Source: Betaproteobacteria bacterium
GTDB lineage: Bacteria > Pseudomonadota > Gammaproteobacteria > Burkholderiales > Casimicrobiaceae
Assembly (NCBI GenBank): GCA_016861105.1
Contig: BOKS01000001.1
Location: forward strand, 310,001 to 374,000
Direction: 5' to 3'
Length of the DNA: 64,000 bases
Translations under genes and position numbers: made by a program
The notes under the pieces: generated by a model
Told to the model about the DNA's origin: nothing
The model's database searches: none
What the model saw: only the letters and a program-made list of their open reading frames with translations
Shown: positions 18,509 through 25,769 of the stretch, one piece after another
Position numbering within the stretch: the stretch's first letter is position 1
Layout of the letters: every line of letters begins with the position of its first letter

Positions 18509-19245
18509 AGCGCTCTTCGGTGAGCGGTCCGGGCGACGCGCCGCTGCTCGCGATCGACGGTCTGCGCGCCGGCTACGGCCAGGTCGAAGTGCTGCGCGGC
18601 GTTTCGCTCGCGATCGGCGCCGGCGAAATCGTCGCGCTGCTCGGCTCCAACGGCGCCGGCAAGTCGACGCTGATCAACGCCGTCTGCGGGCTCGTCCATG
18701 CGAACGCAGGCGACGTCCGCTTCGACGGCCGTGCGATCACGCGCGTGCACTACAAGCGCATCGTCGAAGCCGGGCTGATCCAGGTGCCGGAGGGGCGCAA
18801 GCTCTTTCCGAACCTCACGGTGCGCGAAAACCTCGAACTGGGCGCCTATCGCCGCGGCCGCGCGCGCCGCGCGGAGAATCTCGAACGCGTGTTCGGCATC
18901 TTTCCGCGGCTGCGCGAGCGCGAGCAGCAGAAGGCGGGCACGCTGTCGGGCGGCGAACAGCAGATGTGCGCGATCGGCCGCGGGCTGATGAGCGAGCCGA
19001 AGCTGCTCGTGCTCGACGAGCCCTCGCTCGGACTCGCGCCGCGCGTCGTCGACGAGCTGTTCGAGCTGATCCGTACGCTCAACGCGCAGGGGCTGGCGAT
19101 TCTGCTCGTCGAGCAGAACGTCGGCCAGTCGCTGCAGATCGCGCACCGCGCGTACGTGCTCGAAAACGGCGCGCTGCGCTTTTCCGGTACGCCGGCCGAG
19201 CTGCTCGCGAGCGCGGAGCTGAAGCGGGCGTATCTTGGGGTGTGA
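18505..19245 (+). CDS. livF: ABC transporter ATP-binding protein LivF
   Basis: A 246-residue ATPase overlapping the livG stop by ATGA. Walker A is GSNGAGKST, Walker B is LLVLDEPSLGLAP, and the signature is LSGGEQQMCAIGRGL. The H-loop region ILLVEQNVGQSLQIAHRAYVLENG and the VPEGRKLFPNLTVRENLELGA motif are typical of LivF. It ends the livMGF operon. A dispersed inverted repeat begins 13 bp after its stop. Confidence 0.93.
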   Translation: MKRSSVSGPGDAPLLAIDGLRAGYGQVEVLRGVSLAIGAGEIVALLGSNGAGKSTLINAVCGLVHANAGDVRFDGRAITRVHYKRIVEAGLIQVPEGRKLFPNLTVRENLELGAYRRGRARRAENLERVFGIFPRLREREQQKAGTLSGGEQQMCAIGRGLMSEPKLLVLDEPSLGLAPRVVDELFELIRTLNAQGLAILLVEQNVGQSLQIAHRAYVLENGALRFSGTPAELLASAELKRAYLGV

Positions 19246-19257
19246 ACGAGCGGAACT

Positions 19258-19444
19258 GAGCGAACGCGGAGACGCAGAGGGCGCTGAGAGGCGCGGAGAG
19301 TGAAAGCACGAAGGAGCGCTGTGATGACGAACTCGGAATCGACTCGAAGTGGCATTGCGTCGGATGAAGCAACGTCCAAAGTGAACAGACGATCGAACTC
19401 TTCCTCCGCGCTTCTCCGCGTCCTCTGCGTCTCCGCGTTCGCTC
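19258..19444. repeat. Dispersed inverted-repeat element, copy 1 (contains the start of the Bug gene)
   Basis: The left arm (19258-19300, GAGCGAACGCGGAGACGCAG...) is matched inverted by the right arm (19403-19444, ending ...TCTCCGCGTTCGCTC). The first 23 bases are identical, with about 3 mismatches in the next 18. The ~100 bp between the arms includes the ribosome-binding site and start codon of the following gene. The right arm encodes part of its signal peptide. A second copy lies at 20386-20492. Confidence 0.85.
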
Positions 19445-20370
19445 TTTTCTTGGCCCCGTCGCCGGCCGCGGCGCAGTCATTTCCGAGCAAGCCGATCCGC
19501 ATCCTGGTCGGCGCGCCGCCGGGCGGCACGACCGACACGGTCGCCCGCGCGGTCGCGGCGGAGATGAGCAAGACGCTCGGCCAGCAGGTGGTCGTCGAAA
19601 ACCGCAGCGGCGCCGGGGGCAACGTCGCCGCAGATCTCGTCGCGAAGAGCGCGCCCGACGGCCATACGCTGCTCGTCAGTTTCACCAGCCATACGATCAA
19701 CGCGACGCTCTATCCGAAGCTGCCGTTCGACCCGGTGGCGGACTTCACGCCGATCACGATGCTGACCACCTCGCCGTCGCTGCTGATCGGTCATCCGTCG
19801 CTTCCGGCGAACGATCTGCGCGAGCTGATCGCGCTGCTGAAGAAGAATCCCGGCAAGTACAACTTCGGCATCGGCGCGATCGGCTCGTCACTGCATCTGG
19901 CGGGCGAGAAGTTCAAGATGGACACGGGCACGTACGTCGTCAACATTCCCTATCGCGGCAGCGCACCGGCGTTGCAGGATCTGCTCGCCGGGCAGGTCGA
20001 GCTGATGTTCGTTTCGCCCGCGGTCGGCGGTGCGCAACTCAAAGCGGGCAAGGTCAAGGCCTTCGGCGTGACGAGCCCGAAGCGGCTCGCGCAATTCCCC
20101 GAGGTTCCCGCGATCGGCGAGGTCGTCAGGGGCTTCGAGAGCAATGCGTGGTTCGGCCTGTTCGGCCCGGCGAAGTTGCCGGCCGACGTGACGCGGAAGC
20201 TGTATGAGGCGGCGCGCGCCGCGCTCGCGTCGCCCGAGGTGCGCAAGCGCTTCGAGCTGGAGGCGCTCGAGCCGGTCGGCAATCCGCCCGAAGAATTCGC
20301 GCGCTTCGTGCGCGAGGACATCCAGCGCTGGGCGAAGGTCGTGAAATACTCCGGCGCGAAGCCGGAGTGA
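19324..20370 (+). CDS. Bug-family (TctC-like) periplasmic solute receptor
   Basis: A ~348-residue receptor of the tripartite tricarboxylate transporter family, abundant in Burkholderiales. The mature part begins QSFPSKPIRILVGAPPGGTTD, with VVVENRSGAGGNVAADLVA, the PYRGSAPALQDLLAGQVELMF loop and GVTSPKRLAQFPEVPAIGE, all family hallmarks. ATG 19324 is chosen because AAGGAG lies 9 bases upstream; GTG 19300 is possible. The signal peptide is unusually long (~50 residues). Its hydrophobic core (ALLRVLCVSAFALFLA) is encoded by the right arm of an inverted-repeat element. No TctA/TctB membrane genes are adjacent, as is common for orphan Bug receptors. It lies between livF and the hydratase gene, suggesting uptake of the substrate of that cluster. 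Confidence 0.9.
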   Translation: MTNSESTRSGIASDEATSKVNRRSNSSSALLRVLCVSAFALFLAPSPAAAQSFPSKPIRILVGAPPGGTTDTVARAVAAEMSKTLGQQVVVENRSGAGGNVAADLVAKSAPDGHTLLVSFTSHTINATLYPKLPFDPVADFTPITMLTTSPSLLIGHPSLPANDLRELIALLKKNPGKYNFGIGAIGSSLHLAGEKFKMDTGTYVVNIPYRGSAPALQDLLAGQVELMFVSPAVGGAQLKAGKVKAFGVTSPKRLAQFPEVPAIGEVVRGFESNAWFGLFGPAKLPADVTRKLYEAARAALASPEVRKRFELEALEPVGNPPEEFARFVREDIQRWAKVVKYSGAKPE

Positions 20371-20385
20371 GCGCTACGAGGAACC

Positions 20386-20492
20386 GAGCGAACGCAGAGA
20401 ACGCGGAGAGCCGCGGAGAAGGCACACGGCGGGCGAAGTTCGCTTTCTTGTCTCTGCGTTCCTCCGCACCCTCTGCGCCTCCGCGTTCGCTC
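20386..20492. repeat. Dispersed inverted-repeat element, copy 2
   Basis: The left arm starts GAGCGAACGCAGAGAACGCGG at 20386 and the right arm ends CCTCCGCGTTCGCTC at 20492. It has the same terminal GAGCGAACGC and internal CGCAGAG/CGCGGAG words as the copy at 19258-19444, but a shorter centre. It occupies the gap between the Bug receptor and the hydratase large subunit. Confidence 0.8.
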
Positions 20493-20510
20493 ACTTGACT
20501 TCTTGTTCCA

Positions 20511-21779
20511 ATGCCGCAAACGCTTGCCCAGAAACTCGTCGCCCGCGCCGCGGGACGGTCGCACGTGACGCCGGGCGAGATCGTCACCTGTCGCGTCGAT
20601 CTGGCGCTGATGCACGACAGCGGCGGGCCGCGACGCCTGGCGCCATGGCTCGCCGAACTGGGCGCGAAGATCTGGGATCCGTCCAAAGTCGTTCTGGTCG
20701 TCGACCACTATCTGCCCGCCAACGACGACGACAGCCGGCGCATCGTTCGCATCGCGCGCGACTTCGCGCGCGAGCACGCGATCGGGCGCTTCTACGACGG
20801 CGAAGGCATCTGCCACGTGGTGCTGCCCGAGCGCGGACATCTGAAGCCGGGCCTGTTCGTCGTCGGCGGCGATTCGCATTCGCCGACCGGCGGCGCGTTC
20901 GGCGCGTACATGTTCGGTGTCGGCGCAACCGAAATGCTGGGCGTCGTGACCACCGGCGAGATCTGGCTGAAGGTGCCCGAAACGATCCGCTTCGTGTTCG
21001 ACGGCGCGCTTGCGCGCGGCGTCACGGCCAAGGACGTGATGCTGTTCCTGATCGGCCGCTTCGGCATGGGCGGCGGGCAGTACGCCGCGGTCGAATACGC
21101 GGGCAGCGCAATCCGTGCACTACCGATGCAGGAGCGGATGACGCTCGCCAACATGACGGCCGAACTCGGTGGTCAGACGGGGCTGATCGCGCCGGACGAA
21201 GTCACGCGCGAATATCTGCTCAGCGTCGGCGTGCGCGACGAAGACATCGATCTCGCGACCTGGCAGAGCGATGCCGGCGCGCCGGTCGCCGCCGAGCACC
21301 GCTTCGACGCCGCCGCGCTCGCCCCGCAGGTCGCCGCACCCGGCAGCCCGGCGGCGAGCCGCGCGGTCGACGAATTCGCGGGCACCCCGATCAATGCCGC
21401 GTACGTCGGCGCCTGCACGGGGGCGAAACTCGCCGACCTGCGGATGGCCGCACAGGTGCTGCGCGGCAAGCGCGTCGCGCCGGGCGTGAAGCTGTGGATC
21501 GCGCCCGCGTCGCTGCGCGATCAGAACGCCGCGCGCGCCGAAGGCACGCTGCAGGCGCTGCTCGACGCTGGCGGCGTGCTGCTGCCCAACGCGTGCGGCG
21601 CGTGCGCGGGCTACGGCGAGTTTCAGTTCGGCGACGACGACGTCGTCATCTCTTCGACCGCGCGCAACTTCAAGGGCCGCATGGGTTCGCCGCTCGCGCA
21701 GGTCTATCTCGGGTCGCCGTACACGGTCGCGGCCAGCGCGGTCGCCGGCCGCATCAGCGATCCGCGTGCGTTTCTCTAG
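20511..21779 (+). CDS. Aconitase/IPM-dehydratase-family large subunit
   Basis: A 422-residue [4Fe-4S] hydro-lyase subunit of the LeuC/homoaconitase/dimethylmalate dehydratase group. Motifs: VVVDHYLPAN, DGEGICHVVLPERG (LeuC-type H motif), GGDSHSPTGGAFGAYMFGVGATEM, and the three cluster cysteines Cys302 (GACTGAK), Cys362 and Cys365 (ACGACAGYGEF). The usual TNS of LeuC (SCTNSR) is replaced by ACTGAK, so the substrate probably differs from isopropylmalate. Its small subunit lies 1.8 kb further on. Its last 26 bases overlap the convergent AI-2E family gene. With the amidase and amidohydrolase genes it suggests degradation of a branched dicarboxylic acid; the substrate is inferred. Confidence 0.85.
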   Translation: MPQTLAQKLVARAAGRSHVTPGEIVTCRVDLALMHDSGGPRRLAPWLAELGAKIWDPSKVVLVVDHYLPANDDDSRRIVRIARDFAREHAIGRFYDGEGICHVVLPERGHLKPGLFVVGGDSHSPTGGAFGAYMFGVGATEMLGVVTTGEIWLKVPETIRFVFDGALARGVTAKDVMLFLIGRFGMGGGQYAAVEYAGSAIRALPMQERMTLANMTAELGGQTGLIAPDEVTREYLLSVGVRDEDIDLATWQSDAGAPVAAEHRFDAAALAPQVAAPGSPAASRAVDEFAGTPINAAYVGACTGAKLADLRMAAQVLRGKRVAPGVKLWIAPASLRDQNAARAEGTLQALLDAGGVLLPNACGACAGYGEFQFGDDDVVISSTARNFKGRMGSPLAQVYLGSPYTVAASAVAGRISDPRAFL

Positions 21780-22845
21780 CGTGCCGCGACCGGGCCGGGC
21801 CGCGTTCGACCCACGTCGTCCACAGCCGCCACGTCAGCGCGAGCAGCGTCGGCCCGAGGAAGATGCCGACGAAACCGAAAGCGAACAGCCCGCCGACGAC
21901 GCCGACGAACACGAGCGCAAACGACAGACTGGCGCCGCGCGAGATCAGCAGCGGCCGCAGCACGTTGTCGATGCTCGACACCAGCACGACGCCCCAGACC
22001 GCCATGAAGATCGCCCAGCCGATCTGCTCTTGCGCCAGCAGCCAGATTGTCGCGCCGAGCCACACGACGACGGAGCCGCCCGGAAGCAGCGACAGCAGCG
22101 CGGTCAGGCCGCCGAGCAGGAACGCCGCCGGTACGCCAGCGATCAGGAAGCCGAGGGTCGCGAGCGCGCCCTGCGCGAGCGCGGTGCCGACGATTCCGAT
22201 CACCACGCCGCGCACCGTGTCGCGCACGATCGAGAGCAGTTCGTCCGCCATCGTGTCCGCGATGCGCGTCGTGCCCGCGCGCAGGCTGCGCACGAGCGCC
22301 TCGCCGTCGCGGTAGAAGAAGAACGCGACGAAAGTCGCCAGCAGGAGCTGCAGCACGCCTTCGGCGATCAGCCGGCCCGCGAGGATCAGCGGCTCGCGCC
22401 CGACCTCGATCAGCCGCGTACCGAGCGTGCGCAGCGCGCCGGGATCGGCCGCCAGCTCGCGCCAGTATTCGTCGAGCCAGCCGCCGACGACGGGGATGCG
22501 CTGCAGCCATGCGGGCGGCGGCGGCGGTCCATCGGCGAACCAGGCCTGCACGGCCGCGATCCATCCGGGCACGCGCTCGATCGCGTTGTCGACGAGCCAC
22601 GCGAACGGCAGGATCACGAGCACGATCGCGAGCACGGTCATGATCGTCGCGGCGGCCGTGTCGCTGCCGCGGACCGCGCGCCGAACGGCGAGATGCAGCG
22701 GCCAGGTCGCGAGCACGAAGACGGCCGCGAACAGACCCGCGGCGAGAAACGGCTCGAGCACGACCGCCGCGCCGATCACCAGCAAAGCGGCCGCGACGAT
22801 CTTGACGATGCGGGTGATCAGCGCGTGCTCGTCGGGCTGATTCAT
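21754..22845 (-). CDS. AI-2E/PerM-family membrane transporter
   Basis: A 363-residue polytopic membrane protein. It starts MNQPDEHALITRIVKIVAAALLVIG and has about seven or eight hydrophobic segments. The family pattern is ATFVAFFFYRDGEALV, then LAQGALATLGFLIAGVPAAFLLGGLTALLSLLPGGSVVVW and SSIDNVLRPLLISRG. It belongs to the AI-2 exporter-like/PerM superfamily, whose members move signalling molecules or ions. It is antisense to its neighbours, sits between the two hydratase subunit genes, and overlaps the large-subunit gene tail-to-tail by 26 bp. The substrate is unknown. Confidence 0.87.
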   Translation of the reverse strand: MNQPDEHALITRIVKIVAAALLVIGAAVVLEPFLAAGLFAAVFVLATWPLHLAVRRAVRGSDTAAATIMTVLAIVLVILPFAWLVDNAIERVPGWIAAVQAWFADGPPPPPAWLQRIPVVGGWLDEYWRELAADPGALRTLGTRLIEVGREPLILAGRLIAEGVLQLLLATFVAFFFYRDGEALVRSLRAGTTRIADTMADELLSIVRDTVRGVVIGIVGTALAQGALATLGFLIAGVPAAFLLGGLTALLSLLPGGSVVVWLGATIWLLAQEQIGWAIFMAVWGVVLVSSIDNVLRPLLISRGASLSFALVFVGVVGGLFAFGFVGIFLGPTLLALTWRLWTTWVERGPARSRHARETHADR

Positions 22846-22983
22846 CGGGCGGTCGGTTCTCGGTGGGCCGCGGCTGCCCGCGCGCTGCGGCGAGCGGCTT
22901 GTCCGACGGCGACGGTTCGCATGACGGTTTGTATGATAGGCGCGCGCGGTCGCTGCGCTTGCTCTCGACGAACCCGGCGCGAC

Positions 22984-23619
22984 ATGAACGAATCCATCCA
23001 TTCGCACGAAAGGAGCGCGCGCCCGCGGCGTGCACGTGCGCTGATCGCTGCGCTGGCGGCGCTGTTCCTGGTCGCGGCGCCCGCGCAGGCGCAGCGGCGC
23101 GACGCGGCCGACGCGGTCGCGCTGAGCGGCTGCCTGATGGACGCCGACCTGCGCGTTGCGGCGCTCCAGCAGATGGAGCGCGGGGAGAAACGCGAAGAGG
23201 TGATCGCCGCCGCGCACAAGGCGCTCGAAGCCGCGCCGCTCGATTACCGGATGCGGGTCGAACGCATCGTCGACGAGGTCTATCGCGAACGCCCGCCGTC
23301 GCAACGCCCGTACGTCGGCGCCAGGTTGCGCGAATGCGCCGCCGCGGTCGGCCCGCGCATGCGCGCCGAGCTTGCCGACAACTGCTACCAGGTCACGCGC
23401 TTCGCGCGCGACTTCTTCGCCGCGCGCGCCGCCGGCGTCAGCCTCGAACAGACGCAGCAGTCGATCCGCTCGCTCGGCGAGCAGCAGGGCATGCCGGCCG
23501 AGTTCGGCGAACGGCTCGGCAAGCTCGCGGCGAGCGTCTACGCGTCGAAGGACGAGGCGCCGAAGTTCCGCGCCGGACTCTTCTATCACTGCGTCGTCGA
23601 GCCGCCGGCGCCGCGCTGA
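22984..23619 (+). CDS. Secreted hypothetical protein with paired cysteines
   Basis: A 211-residue protein. It has a signal peptide (basic N-terminus, ALIAALAALFLVAAPAQAQ, cleavage after AQA) and a mature helical domain with four cysteines in GCLMDADL, RECAAAV, DNCYQVT and YHCVVEP, which could form two disulfides. No family is recognised. It is divergent from the AI-2E family gene, with a TATGAT -10-like hexamer at 22932-22937 in the gap. It overlaps the next gene (TGATG). It is likely periplasmic. Confidence 0.6.
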   Translation: MNESIHSHERSARPRRARALIAALAALFLVAAPAQAQRRDAADAVALSGCLMDADLRVAALQQMERGEKREEVIAAAHKALEAAPLDYRMRVERIVDEVYRERPPSQRPYVGARLRECAAAVGPRMRAELADNCYQVTRFARDFFAARAAGVSLEQTQQSIRSLGEQQGMPAEFGERLGKLAASVYASKDEAPKFRAGLFYHCVVEPPAPR

Positions 23620-24134
23620 TGGGTGCCGCGATGACGCAAGCCACCGGTCGCGTCTGGAAGCTCGGCGCCGACATCGACACCGACGCGCTCGCGCCGGGAC
23701 GCTGGATGAAACTCGCGCTGCCGGAACTGGCGACGCATTGCCTCGAAGCCGTGCGCCCCGAGTTCGCGCGCGAGGTGCGCGCCGGCGACGTGATCGCCGC
23801 GGGACCGAACTTCGGCGTCGGCTCTTCGCGCGAGCAGGCGGCGGCGGCGCTGAAGCACCTCGGAATCGCCGCGGTCCTCGCGCCGTCGTTCGCGGGCATC
23901 TTCTACCGCAACGCGATCAACCTGGGGCTGCCGGTGCTCGTCTGCGCGCGGGCGGGCGAGCTGGCCGACGGCGAACGAATCGCGCTTGACTTGCGCCAGG
24001 GCATCGTCGCGCGCGCCGACGGCGGTACGCTGGCGTGCGAGCCGCTGCCGCGGTTCCTGTGGGACATCGTCGCGGCCGGCGGACTGCTGCCGAGCCTGAG
24101 GCAACGATTTGCATCGAAAGGAGTGAAGGCATGA
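23619..24134 (+). CDS. Aconitase/IPM-dehydratase-family small subunit
   Basis: A 171-residue LeuD-type swivel subunit. Motifs: GRVWKLGADIDTDALAPGRWM (the LeuD-like DxDTD start), AGPNFGVGSSREQAAAALKHLGIAAVLAPSFAGIFYRNAINLGLPVL (the YLRT-region equivalent and active-site Ser-Ser-Arg). It pairs with the large subunit at 20511-21779, from which it is separated by an antisense transporter and a secreted protein gene. ATG 23619 overlaps the upstream stop; ATG 23631 is an alternative. The downstream amidase start overlaps its stop (ATGA), so those two are translationally coupled. Confidence 0.87.
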   Translation: MGAAMTQATGRVWKLGADIDTDALAPGRWMKLALPELATHCLEAVRPEFAREVRAGDVIAAGPNFGVGSSREQAAAALKHLGIAAVLAPSFAGIFYRNAINLGLPVLVCARAGELADGERIALDLRQGIVARADGGTLACEPLPRFLWDIVAAGGLLPSLRQRFASKGVKA

Positions 24135-25441
24135 GAGAGCCGTTGAACCGGCTGTCCGCGACCAGGCTGGCGCAGATGATCGCGGCCGGCGACGTCACGT
24201 CGGAAGTGGTCACGCGTTCGTTCATCGACGCGATCCACGACCGCAACGCGTCGATCGAGGCCTTCGCCTGGTTCGAGGCCGATCGGGCGCTCGAGACCGC
24301 GCGCGAACTCGACCGGCTGATCGCGAACGACCGCCGGCGCGGTCCGCTGCACGGCGTACCGGTCGCGGTCAAGGACAACATCGACACGGCGGACATGCCG
24401 ACCGGCTACGGATCGCCGATCTTCGCGACCCACAAGCCGAATATCGACGCGGCGTGCGTCGGCCTGCTGAAGGACGCCGGGGGATTCGTCATCGGCAAGA
24501 CGGTGACGGCGGAGCTGGCGAACTTCACGCCCGGACCGACGCGCAACCCGCACAACCCGGCGCATACGCCGGGCGGCTCGTCGAGCGGCAGCGCCGCGGC
24601 GGTTGCCGCGCACTTCGCGCCGCTCGCGCTCGGCACGCAGACGGCGGGCTCGGTGATCCGGCCCGCCGCGTTCTGCGGCGTGTTCGCGTACAAGCCCTCG
24701 CCTCGACTCGTGCCCCGCTGCGGCGTGAAGCCGAACTCCGACACGATGGACGAGGTCGGCGCGTTCGCACGCAGCGTCGAAGATCTCGCGCTCGTCGCTT
24801 CGGTGCTCGCGCTGAAGCCCGCGTGGAAGGACGTTCCCGCGCAGTATCTGGCGAGCGGTGCGGCGCCGACGATCGGCTGGACCGCGACACCGCACGCGAA
24901 CGCGGCGTCGGCGTCGATGCTCGCGACGCTCGAGTCCTCCGCGCAGAAGCTCGTGCAGCGCGGCGCGCGTCACACGGAGATCACCTGGCCGCGCGTGTTC
25001 GACGGGCTGTTCGACGCGCAGAAGACCGTTCAGGTCTACGAAACCGCACGCGCGCTCGCCGCCGAATACACGTACCGCCGCGATCTGCTGTCGGCGCGGC
25101 TGGTGGACCTGATCGACCAGGGACGCGCGGTCGACACGCGCACGTACATCGAGGCGTTGCAGCTCGGCCGCGCGTGCGCGGCCGCGATCGACGGCCTGTT
25201 CGGCGCGGCCGAGGTCGTGCTGTGCCCGTCGGCGCCCGGCGACGCGCCGCGCGGGCTCGGCTCCACCGGCGATCCGATCTTCAATCGCCCGTGGCACCTG
25301 ATCGGCTGCCCTGCATTGAACATTCCCTGCGGGCGCGGCGAAGCGGGCCTGCCGCTCGGCCTGCAGGTGATCGCCCGCCCCGGCGACGACGCCAAGCTGC
25401 TCGCCGCCGGCGCGTGGATCGAGGCGAAGCTGAAGGATTGA
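24131..25441 (+). CDS. Amidase signature-family amidohydrolase
   Basis: A 436-residue amidase with the Ser-cisSer-Lys triad: Lys81 in VAVKDNIDT, Ser150 in PGGSSSGSAAAVAA, and nucleophile Ser174 in LGTQTAGSVIRPAAFCG. The family fold is otherwise complete, ending with CPALNIPCG and GLPLGLQVIARPGDD. It hydrolyses a carboxamide to acid plus ammonia; the exact substrate cannot be read. Its ATG overlaps the stop of the hydratase small subunit, and GGAG precedes it. The coupling argues that amide hydrolysis and hydration of the product belong to one pathway. Confidence 0.9.
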   Translation: MREPLNRLSATRLAQMIAAGDVTSEVVTRSFIDAIHDRNASIEAFAWFEADRALETARELDRLIANDRRRGPLHGVPVAVKDNIDTADMPTGYGSPIFATHKPNIDAACVGLLKDAGGFVIGKTVTAELANFTPGPTRNPHNPAHTPGGSSSGSAAAVAAHFAPLALGTQTAGSVIRPAAFCGVFAYKPSPRLVPRCGVKPNSDTMDEVGAFARSVEDLALVASVLALKPAWKDVPAQYLASGAAPTIGWTATPHANAASASMLATLESSAQKLVQRGARHTEITWPRVFDGLFDAQKTVQVYETARALAAEYTYRRDLLSARLVDLIDQGRAVDTRTYIEALQLGRACAAAIDGLFGAAEVVLCPSAPGDAPRGLGSTGDPIFNRPWHLIGCPALNIPCGRGEAGLPLGLQVIARPGDDAKLLAAGAWIEAKLKD

Positions 25442-25462
25442 GCCGGCGCGATCTCGCATGAA

Positions 25463-25745
25463 CCCCCCTTTGGAAAAGGGGGGCAGGGGGGTTTCAAGTC
25501 GATGGCAAGAGGAAACGACGCGACAGAGGAGACCTCGACGCAGTGAACCCGCGCGCTGCCGCTGAGAAATCCCCCTCCGTCCCCCTTTACGAAAGGGGGA
25601 TGAAGATGGACGCACCTTCGGTGCGTTCGAGAGGGATCTCCCCCTCGGTCCCCCTTTAGAAAGGGGGATGAAGGCAGCGCACCTTTGGTGCGTATGAAGC
25701 GGATTTCCCCTTCGGTCCCCCTTTGCGAAAGGGGATGAAGAGCGA
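25463..25745. repeat. Tandem hairpin repeats (CCCCCTTT-GAAAGGGGG family)
   Basis: One 9-bp hairpin (CCCCCCTTT / AAAGGGGGG, 25463-25483) is followed by three tandem units starting near 25570, 25639 and 25706 (periods 69 and 67). Each unit contains TCCCCCTC-GGTCCCCCTTT, a GAAAGGGGGATGAAG return arm, and a second small hairpin of the CGCACCTTCGGTGCG type. This fills the 328-bp gap between the amidase and amidohydrolase genes; no gene is seen in it. The units could fold as serial hairpins in the transcript. Confidence 0.8.
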
Positions 25746-25769
25746 CGCACATTCCACGGGAGCTTATGC

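Noticed and set aside
23619..24134. Calling the hydratase LeuCD of leucine synthesis
   Set aside because: The LeuC cysteine motif is changed (ACTGAK), the subunits are not adjacent, and the neighbours are catabolic (amidase, amidohydrolase), with no leuB or leuA nearby.
25570..25745. Short direct-repeat array considered as a second CRISPR
   Set aside because: Only three units, no unique spacers of constant length between them; the units are continuous hairpin repeats.
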